Shown here piece by piece: positions 11,131 to 22,434 of a DNA stretch of 64,000 nucleotides. The stretch comes from Silene latifolia (taxonomy: Eukaryota; Streptophyta; Magnoliopsida; Caryophyllales; Caryophyllaceae). Below the pieces are notes generated by a model, which was not told the origin of the DNA, ran no database searches, and saw nothing but the letters and a program-made list of their open reading frames with translations. A program made the position numbers and the translations under genes. The stretch spans positions 85,498,120 to 85,562,119 of the forward strand of contig NC_133535.1 of the NCBI RefSeq assembly GCF_048544455.1, in the 5' to 3' direction. Numbering within the stretch: position 1 is the first letter of the stretch; every line of letters begins with the position of its first letter.

Positions 11131-12720
11131 CTAATAAAAAGAAAAGCAAGGTAAGGATGATGACGGGTTAAGGGTAGTCGCGTTCACGACATTTGGGTTC
11201 ACATAACCGGAACGGGTCCTAAACTCAAGAGAGTCAAGACGATCAAAGCATGAGCGGACATGGTTAGCTTGTGCCGTGAGACACGTCTCGAAATTGAGCA
11301 CTTTCAATGACAAGGCTTTAGTAGCCTCGTAAACAACCGCATATCCTCATGCATAGCCTTCCCTTCACGCCATATTGCCCCTCCTTGACTAGCTAAGTTA
11401 GCCAATGACCCGGAATGACGGACACACTCCTTAGCCGCCCTAGCCGCATCCTTAGCCATAGCATCAACCCGAGCTTCCAACCCATGCAAATAAGACAAGA
11501 CCTCGGCAAGATCTGAACCCTTCGAACCCGAAGCCCCATTCCTGTCTTGACCCAAACTCGAGACCAATTCCGCAACCATCTTATTTTGTGCATCCATTTT
11601 CTCACAAATACTTGCCATAAACGAGTCCAACTTTTGTTCAACAACCGAGACCACATTCGACGATTTCTCCACCACATTCCCTTTCGTCAAAAACACCATA
11701 GCTAGAAGACCTAATTATCCCTTTTTGTTCCAAAAGTCGAGAGACCCACATACCATATGGCAAATCCAAAGTAGTATAAAACTTTTCCTCGGTGACGGAA
11801 ATACTTGTTTGGACGATTTTATGAAACACGAGACGAGGAAGACTAACTTTGGACCCTTCAAGCCACTTAGACATCAATACCATCTTATAACTCGACAATT
11901 TATCACGACCACCCCTCCTCGGGACAACCGTGTTCCAAAGAAAATTGAGAAAGAATTTCAATTTTGGAGTGAACGAACCCGCAAGCATATTACTCGACCT
12001 CATAGCATCAATATCAAAAGACTTATTAATTTTAAGCTTTTCTTCCTCCGTCACATCTCCCCATTCCGCACTCGGATATATTTCGATCCCATCATCAGGG
12101 ACCGAAAACAGAGTACAAAAATCGGCAAGGGAGATTTTGACTTCGGATTCATTCACCATAGCATGCAACACGTTATTTCTTACGGAGACAGAAGAATAAA
12201 ACTGGATTACCTCTATAGGATAAACCGGACCAACAAAGGAACTAACTTTCTTCCATTCTTGAAAATTCAAGAAATCCTTAAAAAATTGTAAAGCTTCAAT
12301 TTTCCCATACCATTTTTCGGAGTAAGAACGACCACCATGAATACCATACCGCATAACATTGTTGACTCGGGTTCTTTCGTCCGCGGTAAGTCGAAGCTTA
12401 TCAAGCCCCGATGATGTTGCATTCGGCATATACTCTCAGAACATTGCTCTTTGATGACCTTCTTGAGTAGCTACGATCTCGGTTTCCTCCACCGAGCCTT
12501 CAAACCCCACGACCTTCTTCTTCCCCTTATTCAGCTTCCGTCTTTTCCCTTCTAAGTGAGGATCAACCCGGTTATGATCGGGATTAGTTGGTTTTTGGTT
12601 TGATGAAGGTGAGGAAGTTTTGAGAAGGGCATAGGTTTTGTTGCAAGGAGATTTGGAGGACCCGGTCCGAGTTGTGGACCGAGTTGAGGGTGAGTGAAGG
12701 CGAGTTGAGGAAGGAGTCAT
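11131..12720 (-). pseudogene. Copy A downstream 'envelope-like' ORF, broken
   Basis: This is the third ORF of SIRE-type copia elements. It starts MTPSSTRLHS at 12720 with a Ser/Thr/Pro-rich head, then a basic patch (KRRKLNKGKKK). A stop at about 12430 is TGA where copy B has CGA. The conserved central region follows (FFKDFLNFQEWKK, LFSVPDDGIEI, PRRGGRDKL). Copy A then loses about 100 bases near 11700 and is shifted again near 11305. The C-terminal region is Ala-rich and predicted helical. No hydrophobic membrane segment is apparent, so I would not call it an envelope protein. Copies B and C have the same ORF with different breaks. Confidence 0.8.
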
Positions 12721-13236
12721 GATGATGATTTGATTTTGGAGGTTGAGTGTGGAAAGGTGTAGAATGAAAAAGCAATTATTTAGAGTTGTGTGTTGATGGT
12801 GACGGTAGAGGGTGGGGTATTTATGGGGAGTGTTAATTGTGAATTATGGTAAAAGAAGTTGAGTAAGGTAAGGAAAGTGGAGGTGACGTGTGGAATTAGG
12901 TAGGTAAATATTCTCTCCTTTTTTTGTTAATTATTTACTTACCATAAAATAATATAAGTGGTTAGGGTAGATAATTTATAAGATATGATAAGATAAGATA
13001 TGGCAAGTGATAAAATTTTGGTAGAGAATTTCGGTTAAGGAAAAATAAGGAAGCACTTTGTTACGACTTTATGGTTCGTAATAAAACTTAAAATATACAT
13101 GACTAGCAAATGGAATATTCTCATATTATAAAATAACATTTGACATAAATAAACTTGCAACGAAAAATACGGACACAGTCATACAATCTCGTCAAATCTA
13201 GTCAGTCATACGGAGAGTAGAATATTTGTGTAAAGG
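12721..13236 (-). other. Copy A pol-ORF3 spacer with promoter-like TATA
   Basis: Non-coding between the pol stop and the third ORF. CATAAATACCCC (minus strand, 12819-12826 for the 8-mer) lies 98 bases before the ORF3 start. The same word is 98 bases upstream of the start in copies B and C. The rest is AT-rich with no other feature seen. Confidence 0.5.
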
Positions 13237-16200
13237 TTAGTTGCCACCAATTAAACCAATTTCCAACCGTAAAATCTCAAAACGTTCTCTAGCCAATGCT
13301 TTGGTAAAAATGTCAGCCCATTGTTTTTCTGTACTACAAAATTCCAGTCTTATGTTGCCCTTATCTACATGATCACGTAGAAAATGGTGTCTAATGTCTA
13401 TATGCTTAGTTCGTGAGTGGTGCGCAGGGTTCTTAGATATAATTATAGCACTCGTGTTATCACATAAAATAGGTATACACACAACATTAACACCGTAATG
13501 ACATAACTGTTGCTTAAGCCATAAAAGTTGAGAACATACCAGCCCAGCGGCAATGTATTCGGCTTCAGCAGTAGATAACGCAATGGAATTTTGCTTCTTT
13601 GACCCCCACGTGATAATACACGGTCCAACAAACGTGGCTATGCCGGAAGTACTTTTTCTGTCAAGTGAACAGCCTGCATAATCTGCATCTGAATACCCTA
13701 TGAGATCGAAATTACACTCAAGAGGATACCACAGATATAATTTAGATGTATAGATTAAATATTTCAATATTCTCTTAACTGCAATCATATGCGATTCTTT
13801 AGGGAATGATTGGAATCGAGCACATATGCATACACTAAACATAATATCCGGACGACTTGCAGTTAAATAAAGAAGTGAGCCAATCATACCTCGATAAGTC
13901 GTCTCATCGACAGACTTACCGTTTTCATCCAAAGTCAACTTCTTCTCAGTACCCATAGAAGTTGGCTTAGAATTATAATTTTCTATACCGAATTTCTTGA
14001 TTAGCTCCTTGATGTATTTTTGTTGGTGTATCATAATTCCTTAGAATTTTGTTGAATCTGGAGTCCAAGGAAGAACTTGAGTTCTCCCATCATGCTCATC
14101 TCGAATTCTGAGGTAATTAAATCTGAAAAGTACTTACATAAACGATTATTAGTTGAACCAAAAATAATATCGTCAACGTATATTTGTACAACTAATAAAT
14201 CGGAATCCTCAGTTTTTAGAAATAGAGTTTTATCGACAGATCCTCTTTTAAAACCACTTTCAAGAAGATATTTTGACAATCTGTCGTACCATGACCTCGG
14301 AGCTTGTTTCAACCATACAAAGCTTTATCTAGTTTAAAAACGTGGTTTTGAAACTTGCTATCGAGAAATCCTGGAGGTTGTTCGACGAAGACCTCCTCAT
14401 TGAAATAACCGTTAAGAAATGCTGTCTTAACGTCCATTTGATAAAGTTTAATTCCTTTATGAGCAGCAAATGCTATTAATAGTCTAATAGCTTCAAGTCT
14501 GGCTACAGGAGCGAAGGTCTCATCATAGTCAATTACTTCTTGTTGATTATACCCTTGTACAACCAATCTAGCTTTATTTCGTTAAAAAACTCCTGTATCG
14601 TCCAGCTTGTTTCTAAAAACCCATCTTGTACCAATAACCGTTCGGTCTTTAGGTCTTGGAACCAAATGCAAAATTTTGTTCCGTTCGAACTGTTGAAGCT
14701 CTTCTTGCATAGCAACGATCCAATCTGGTTCGACAAGTGCTTCTTTGATATTTGTTGGCTCAATGGTTGAGAGAAAGGAGTAGAACGAATAAAAGTTGTT
14801 AAGTCTTCTACGAGTTCGAACACCTTCATTCAAATTTACTAGGATGGTTTCCATTGGATGAGAATCCTTATATTTCCATTTCTTAGAAACAGGAGGCACA
14901 TCTTCATCTGAACTAGTCTCGCCTTCTTCGAATCAATGGGGTTCAAGCCTTCTTCCCCCTGAATCCAATCCTGGAGTTATAACATTGGATCTAATTCGTT
15001 GATTTGGAGTTGAAGTTATAGCTTCATCAGTTATAACTTTATCCTCCAATTGCTTAGATTGAGAAGAGGTTATAGTATCATTAACTAAACTCTCAGTTCT
15101 CTTTCCTTTATCATTCGAAGGGGTTCCTTGTTCATCATTTGTGCCCTCAATTTCTTTACCTACTTCATCCAATTCTGGAAGTTCATCCCTGGATAGTCGG
15201 AAATCAGGTTCGTTTAAATCTTCTTCCTCATCTTGTTCAGCTTTGTCAAACATATTATTCTCATCAAAAACAAGATGAACCCTTTCTTCGATGCATATGG
15301 TTCTTTTATTGAAAACCTTATATGCTTTACTATGGTTAGAATAACCGACAAACACCGCTTCGTCACTTCTGGGATCGAATTTGCTTAACCTATTTTTGCC
15401 ATTATTATGGACAAAACATTTACTCCTGAAGCAACGTAGATGTGATATGTTAGGTTTACGTCCCCTAAGAAGCTCATAAGGAGTCTTCTTGAGAATGGGT
15501 CTAATTAAAGCTCGATTATGAACATAGCATGCAGTAGTAATAGCCGCGGCCCAGAAATTTCGAGGTAGGCCGCTACACAACAACATCGTGCGTGCCATAG
15601 CTTCCAATGTTCTATTCATACGTTCAAGAACACCGTTTTGCTGTGGGGTTCGTGGTGCTGAGAAGTTATGCCCAACACCATTCTCTCTACAGTATTCTAT
15701 AAAAGCATGGTTATCAAATTTGGTGCCATGATCCGTACGAATGGAAACTAATTTTGATTTATACTTATTTTGGGCAAGCTTCATTAGAACTGCAAACTCT
15801 TCGAAAGTTTCATCCTTTGAAGTGAGAAATATAGGCTAAACATATCTAGAGTAATCATCAACTAGAACGAAGACATACCTGGATCCACCTCTACTTCTTA
15901 CCTTCATTGGGCCACAAAGATCCATATGCACGAGTTCTAGTGGTTCCTTGGTACTTACCATTCTCTTGGTTTGAACGATGATCTCACATGTTTGCAACGA
16001 GCACACGAGTCGCATAATGTTTGTTGAACAAATTTGATTGAGGGAACTCCTTCAACCAAATCCCATTTCTTTAGTTTATTCAACATTGTTGAATTTATGT
16101 GAGCAAATCTTTTATGCCAAAGGCACGGATCATATGTCGTTACTTTCATACACGTGAATGAATTAGTAGGAATATTATTTAGATCCATCATATAAACATT

Positions 16201-16542
16201 CCTTCTACGATGTCCTTCAAGCACAACACTACTTGTTCCTTCAATTATTATTCGACAAGAATCTGAATGAAAGACAACTTTATTTCCTTTGTCGCATAAT
16301 TGAGAGATACTCAGTAAATTGTGTTTGAGACCACTAACAAGATAAACATCACTAATAGCATGAGAAGAGGATATTCCAACTTTACCAACACCGATAATCT
16401 TACCCTTCTTGTTATCACCAAATGTGACCTTACCTCCATCGAAGGGTTCAAGTGAAAGAAATAAATTTACATCTCCAGTAATCTGCCTTGAGCATCCACT
16501 ATCAAGGTACCATAAGCTATTTTCTTTCACCACAACCTGCAA
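13237..16542 (-). pseudogene. Copy A pol (PR-INT-RT-RH), broken
   Basis: Ty1/copia polyprotein in copia order. Protease (LDSGCSRQ near 16490), the His/Cys integrase zinc region (about 16120-15990), integrase core (RTDHGT; QQNGVLERMNR), a long acidic linker, RT (YVDDIIFGS near 14170) and RNase H (YSDADYAGC; STAEAEYIAA) are all recognisable. Breaks include a 1-base deletion near 15965, a stop near 15836, a stop at about 14935, a stop at about 14580, a 1-base deletion near 14310 and another frameshift near 14035. Function would be cDNA synthesis and integration. This copy cannot encode it. Confidence 0.9.
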
Positions 16543-16550
16543 AATAATTA
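16537..16550 (-). other. gag-pol junction with splice-acceptor-like sequence (copy A)
   Basis: On the element strand the gag stop TAA is followed by TTATTTTGCAG and then the first pol codons GTTGTGGTG in another frame. Copy B is identical here and copy C has TTTTCCAG. A pyrimidine-rich tract ending in YAG at the exact pol start looks like a 3' splice site. Confidence 0.35.
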
Positions 16551-19071
16551 GATACAGGTTTTAGGTATCCAAGCTAAGTTGGGTCCTTTGACGTTAGTCA
16601 CTCTAAAAACTAGATCTTTTCTAACCCAAACCTTTTTTATGACTTTACGTTTTGGAGGCGAATGGGTTTGTTTAGGAACCGTCTTAGGTTGAGTTGTGGG
16701 TTCCTTATGTCGTGGTCTTTCAGGTTGTTTTGGAGGAGCTTTAGTTTTGAAGGGCTCTTTAGGTTTAGGTATTTGTTTTGATTTGGTAGCCTTCTTGAAA
16801 TCAAAGCTCATATCGTAGAACCAACGATGATCATTGTTGCGTTCTTCATTGGTACTTGGTACAGATGGGGTATAATCACTTTCCTCGAAAACAGTGTCAG
16901 ATACTTTAACAAAGTTGATTCCTTATCTTAAATCTTGAGCATATTTGACACAATTTTCTTGGATATGTCCAGTATGACCACAGTAATTGCAAATCAAATA
17001 TTCTGGTAAATTTGTATATTTTCTCCATCTGAAATCTCGTTCAGAAGGGGTTGATTTGCATTTAGAGTGATCTCTACGACCATAGCACTCATGCCCTAAT
17101 CCCATTTTCAAGTTGTTATCTGATTTCTCAGTTAGGAAATTTAGAACACGCGTGCTACCTTCCCATTTTTCGTGAACCTTTCTAGCGTGCAAGAGTAATT
17201 GTTTTAAGGACTGCATTTCTTTGTTACATTTGGAATGGTTTGACTCTATGACTTTGGGAGGATGAGTCTCTTCATAATTGTCCTGAAAGTTCTGGAATCT
17301 ATCATTAAGAACCTGTACCGTATCTGTATGCGTTCTTTTAGTATTTGAAAGAACGGTTTTAGATTCTTTTAATTGCTGAGTTAGAGTCTCAATCTCCTTC
17401 TTTTGATCTGAGATCATGGCTTCTCAAGCCGTAGCCTTGGACTCAAGAAGCTCTTTGACTTTCCTCAATTCCAATGTTATAGCTTCACTAGCTATAACTT
17501 TAGCTTGAAGATGCTTAATGTTGAGTTTCAAGTCTGAGGTTATAACTTCATTAGCTATAACTTTAGACTCAAGAGCCTTCTTCTCAGCATTTGTCTTATC
17601 TGAAGTTGTAGCCATATTAGCTGTAACTTTAGATTTGAGCTTTTTGGCCTTTGCTTTAAGGAGATGATTCTCTTCAGCAATATCGAGAATTTGTTCTTTC
17701 ATGTCTTTCAATTCCATCTCTTGTTTGTGACACTTATCAAGAGATTGCTCAAAATATTCAATTAAAGCATTCTTAGGCAATTTCTTAACACTTTTCTTAA
17801 GTTCAAGATAACTTACCTCTTCTTCTTCTTCTTCTTCTTCTTCTTCTTCTTCTTCTTCTTCTTCTTCTTCTTCTTCTTCTTCTTCTTCTTCTTCTTCTTC
17901 TTCTTCTTCTTCTTCTTCTTCTTCTTCTTCTTCTTCTTCTTCTTCTTCTTCTGAATCAGAGTCTCCTAAGAAGCAGCAGTAGGAGTCCACGCTATCTTTA
18001 TCATTGTCTGAAAAGAGGTCAAGACTAACGTTGCTTAGACATAGGTTAGCAACTTCTTCTTCTTCTTCTGATGTTTCGTCGTCCTCAGGGTCAAGATCTC
18101 CCCAGCATGATTCCATCATCACTTGCTTGAATTCCTTGTTGGTCTTCTCACGTTTTGCTTTGTCTATAATTTTCTCCCATGTGGGACAATCCTTAATCAT
18201 ATGACTGGATTCTCCACACTTGAAGCATCCTCTATTCGCAAACGTATTCTTTGACTCAGAAGTTTTCTTATTAGAGAACTTGTTGTTATTGTTGTTGAAC
18301 GATTTTGCTTGCTTATTTCTGAAGATGCTTTTGTTAAATCGTTTAGCAAACAAGACCGTTTCGTCCTCTATTTCAACATCTTCTTCTTCCTTAGAAGAAG
18401 CATGTAGAGCCATGCTCTTAGTGTTACTGGCCTCGGCCTCATCGTCTTCCAAGACGAGTTCATGAGCCATGAGAGCACCAATAAGTTCTGCATAAGGAAG
18501 AGAAGTGAGATCTCTGCCTTCTTCTATGACCGTGACCTTGGGACGCCATTTCTTGGTTAGACTCCTAAGTACTTTTCTAGCAATATCCTCGGAGTCAAAA
18601 GTTTTACCAAGATTTTTGAGCTCATTGACTAGTAGAAAATCGTGTTGACATGCTATCAAGTGATTCATTCTTTTCCATTCTAAAAAGTTCATATTTTTGA
18701 ATCAGCAGGTCAATGCGATATTTCCTTACAGCCGACGTTCCTTCATAGGCCAACTCAAGACCATCCCATATTTCCTTGGCCGAAATGCAAGAGGAAAAAC
18801 GATCGAATTCAGTCGATGTCATGCCGTTTTGTAACAGGCTTATCGCTTTCGAGTTTTTCTCAGCCTTCTTGTAATCTGCCTCAATATAGTCTTCTTCCCT
18901 TTTCTCATGGGTAGTGCCTTCCGAAGATGCAACCAAAATTTTGTTTGGTCCATTCTTGATAATCGTCCAACACTCCCAATCATGTCCTTTTTTATAGTGT
19001 GTCATCATGTTTTTCCAAAGTCCATAATTCTTCCCATCAAAGACGGGACACTTAAGATACTTGGAATCCAT
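16548..19071 (-). pseudogene. Copy A gag, broken, with poly-Glu expansion
   Basis: SIRE-type Gag starting MDSKYLKCPVFDG at 19071. Domains: N-terminal capsid-like region; CCHC knuckle CFKCGESSHMIKDC; Glu-rich region; helical repeat region with VIANEAIT-like units; second knuckle CNYCGHTGHIQENC; Lys/Pro-rich basic tail. Breaks: a 2-base deletion near 18635, AGA to TGA near 17426, and AAA to TAA near 16925. The Glu run is about 45 codons against 5 in copy B. It ends at the family stop before pol. Function would be capsid assembly; this copy is non-functional. Confidence 0.88.
17818..17952 (-). repeat. (GAA)n microsatellite inside gag
   Basis: An uninterrupted CTT run of about 135 bases on the plus strand, GAA on the coding strand, encodes about 45 Glu. 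The same site in copy B (50266-50280) has five. Confidence 0.95.
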
Positions 19072-19166
19072 TTCACACTTGTAAGGCAGCGGAATAAAAA
19101 TAAAATAAAAAGATAAAAAGATAGACGGATCTAGCCTCTTTGCGGTTAGGGAATCAAGAGCACGAG

Positions 19167-19178
19167 GCTCTGATACCA
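19167..19178 (-). other. Copy A primer binding site, initiator tRNA-Met
   Basis: The element strand reads TGGTATCAGAGC, complementary to the 3' end of plant initiator tRNA-Met and standard for Ty1/copia. It is two bases from the LTR end. Confidence 0.92.
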
Positions 19179-19180
19179 AT

Positions 19181-20630
19181 TGAAGAGTCTATCACACCCG
19201 AAATACTCGTGAGGGGGGGGGGGGGGTGAATTGAGTATTTAAAAACTTATGCCTACTTTTTATTTTATATCAATGATTAATTAATTAAAGTTTATTGATT
19301 AAACTTTAACTAATTAACTAAGTGATTATGAACATAATGAAATGAACAAAAAGAAAAACTGCAAGGCCACACGATATTTGAAGTGGTTCAGCTTCACACG
19401 TCGAAGTCTACGTCCACTATTCTCGATTAATAATTTTAGTACCTCTCTCCGGATTACAAAATTATCAACCCACTCGTATAGCTAACTCTAACTATAACTC
19501 AATTTGAATATCACTAGATATTCGGTTTTGACTATCTTAAGTTACTAAGAAAGCACTTGATTGTTCTTCTAAGTGTTCACACAATTGAACGAGTAAGAAA
19601 CAATATGAAGTACTATTATCTTATGACGTAACCTTAAGAAAAATAAGCAAATTAAAGAGCACGACTTTTCGCAAGATTTTCCAAACGCAAAACAATAAGA
19701 ATAGCCAATTAAAATGTAAACTCAATTTTGTTTGCAAGGGATTTTTAATATTTCGAAAAGCTTAACTAGAATAAAGAATGATCATATGTATTTATAGTAG
19801 AGCAGAGAACTAGGGTTTGCACGAAACCCTAGGATGCCGTGAGATAGACGGTTTATCTCGCAAGAGATAAATCTCTATCTGTTTCCTAATTCAATCCAAG
19901 ATATATTAGTTTAGGTAAATAAGATAAAAGTGAATCTTATTTTTCTATAACTATATCTTTAAGATTTTCAGAAAAGTAAACAAATTAAATCATGTATATA
20001 TTTAAGATAAGAAAATATCATATAAAAAATATAAGCTAGATTTAATTAGATAGGTTACTTGTACTAGAGGACTTGTAAAACCTAAAGGTTCAAAGCCAGC
20101 GGCCGAAACCTTAGGCTCGTGTCCATCTAGACGAAAATCCCTCTTCTTGGATTAGGGTTAGGTTAAAATAAACTAGCAAACCCTAGGTAGCATGACGACC
20201 CATAAGTCGTTTTACTAACCAATAGAGACATGCAAGTTATCCATTATAACAACCCATAGTTCATCTCTACTATATACACATATGATTTCGAAATATGTTT
20301 ATAGAATTTTATCCTTTGAAAAATGATTTTAAAACTATTAAAATCGTGCTATTAAAATGCTACCCAAAGTTATAGTAGAAACAGCTATAACTTTAAGTTT
20401 GGTAAGTAAAGTTATAGGTGAAATAGCTATAACTTTACCTTCCCAATATTCTTTTCTTAAGATACCGTCATTAGATGAAGACCTATACTAGCTAATCTTC
20501 CTGGAGATCTACATTGATAGGATCTTCTCTTTATCTTGACCAAAAGCTCTTCATCTTGACCTTGTTAAAGACTTGATCTAGCCTTTTGCATGAGTGATCA
20601 TCATAATTGAAACTTGTTACAGTTACTATG
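19181..20630 (-). repeat. Central copia LTR, left portion (shared by copies A and B)
   Basis: This is 1450 bases of the shared LTR. With 42854-43083 it totals 1680 bases, against 1679 for the LTR at 51508-53186. The TATA box TATAAATA (minus) is at 19789-19796. Two 23-base dyads are at 20369-20391 and 20411-20433. A run of about 14 G lies near 19213. The last five bases, CTATG (20626-20630), are the G2 target duplication. Confidence 0.9.
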
Positions 20631-22412
20631 TGATGCGATCCCGCTCGGTGTTCACAAATTAAGATGTGGTCGTTGGTCACGGTCGAATCAAAACACAATT
20701 TATAGCTTAACAAGCAACTCTACAATTAGTAAAGAGGCAAGTAAAGGTCGGATCCCAAGGGACAGGAGTTGAAATGAGATTTCTATTGTAACTAGTGGTG
20801 TCTAAGGGGTGTCACAAATTGGGTTGATGTAGAAGGTTACTAAACTAGAGTAACAATGAAAATAAACAAGCAAGATGAATAAAAAGGGGTGTAAACAATT
20901 GATTAAAGGCACTAGGGTGTCATGGGATCATAGGGGAATCATGGGATATGATCATACAAACATGTTCTCAAATTATAAGCAAGCAATTATTGTTGTGATG
21001 GATTGAGTTGGGTTATATCTTACAATCCTAGGAAAGTTTGGGTCCCGGAGCCGAATCGATTAGATTGTACAACACCTACAACTCGACTTAATCTTCCCTA
21101 CTCAACAACATGCATGGTCTAATGAGACTCGAGTTGGGTTATGTCTTACAAGTCTCATTGAAAAGATAGGAGATGATAGTAAATGCAAGGATTCATAGGC
21201 TTAGCATTTCATCAAATATAACATGTGCATGAGTTGAGATCAAAACAAGCAAGCAAATAAAACATGAAAGCATATTAATTTAAGCATGAATCATTCCCCA
21301 TGTTGGTTTCCCCTAATCACCCATTAACCCTAGCTAAGAGACTACTCACTCATTATCATGTTGATCATGCTAGCAAGGTTGTCAATCATACCAACAATAT
21401 GAAACATGATGAATAAATGAAAGTAATTAACAATAATTAAAAAGGGATTAAGAGATTATACCTACTAATGATTTCAATAATAAAGCAAGAATAATAGAAG
21501 TACTTGAATGCTAGATTGAGAGGTTGTCAATCTCCCAATAATAACCCAAATAATCTTCAATTACCCAAAATAAAGGATGAACAAAAGAGAGATTAAAGAA
21601 CTAAAACTTGGATTAAAACTTGATTAATACTTGATTACAATATTGAAGAGAGATTTGATTGATATTAACTACACTAATTATTGACAAGAAGAACATGCTC
21701 CTCTAATTAGCCTAATGGGGTATTTATAGTGAAAATTAGGGAGGATGCATTAGGGTTAACTAAGGGCTAAACTAGTAATTACACTTTTTAAGTTGAGCAA
21801 GGAGGACCCGGTATTTTCTGAGAGAAGGGCTTCTCTTTTCGTAGCTTGAAGAAGACAATCCGTGCTGTGAAGAAATCCGGGCGGAATAAGGTCGGGACGG
21901 CCGGATTTGGGCGATGAAATCCGAGCGGATTCTGAGGAATCCGGACGGATTGTTGAGGGGGAATCCGAGCGGATTCAGGCACGGGACGCTCGGATTGTGC
22001 AGAGGCTGGACGGGCGGATTGCTGGCAATCCGCTCGGATTGTCAGTCAGCATAGTAACTTCTTCTTTTCCTCCCTTTTCTTCATAAATTCCTTGGGGATT
22101 TCCTTTGGGACTCAAGGATCTTTCGTCAACATTGCTCTTCTACTATGATATGTACAAAGGCCTTCTAATCTTGTCTCTCCTTGATGCTTGGTCATTGGAT
22201 TCGATCAATTTAGTCTCATTTTGCCATGAAAATGCAAGATTCTTACTTCTTTCCTACCAAGGGATCAAAATCTCAAAGAATATGCAAAACAAAGAACTAA
22301 AGATAAGAAATTTAGTCTCGTTTTGCCATGAAGATGCTTGATCAAAATCTCAAAGAATATGCAAAACAAGGCTAATTCGGGGGCTAAATATGCGCCAATT
22401 ATGGTCACATCA
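20631..22412 (-). repeat. G2 3' LTR
   Basis: 1782 bases. It is longer than its partner (1756) because a segment around 22310-22370 partly repeats 22208-22288 and replaces the unit present at 42771-42800. The TATA box is at 21721-21728 and the U3 dyad array at 21857-22040. Confidence 0.92.
21857..22040 (-). promoter_or_regulatory. U3 CG-NN-CG dyad array (G2 3' LTR)
   Basis: About nine cores with mostly AATCCG and CGGATT arms. Many are full 14-base dyads such as AATCCGCTCGGATT. It is the copy of 42319-42501. Confidence 0.7.
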
Positions 22413-22434
22413 AATATCCCCAAACCGAACCTTT
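22413..22434 (-). other. G2 polypurine tract
   Basis: The element strand carries AAAGGTTCGGTTTGGGG directly before ATATT and the 3' LTR, identical to G1. Confidence 0.75.

Larger units (their letters stand above)
10721..20630 (-). mobile_element. Copia copy A: SIRE/Maximus-type element
   Basis: A minus-strand Ty1/copia element with gag (19071-16548), pol (16542-13237) and a downstream ORF (12720-11131). Its 5' LTR begins at 19181 and is interrupted by G2 after 20630, resuming at 42854. Its 3' end is interrupted by G1 at 10720, so its own polypurine tract and 3' LTR lie beyond the window. The central LTR also serves as the 3' LTR of copy B, making a tandem dimer. Many frameshifts and stops mark it as dead. 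Confidence 0.9.
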
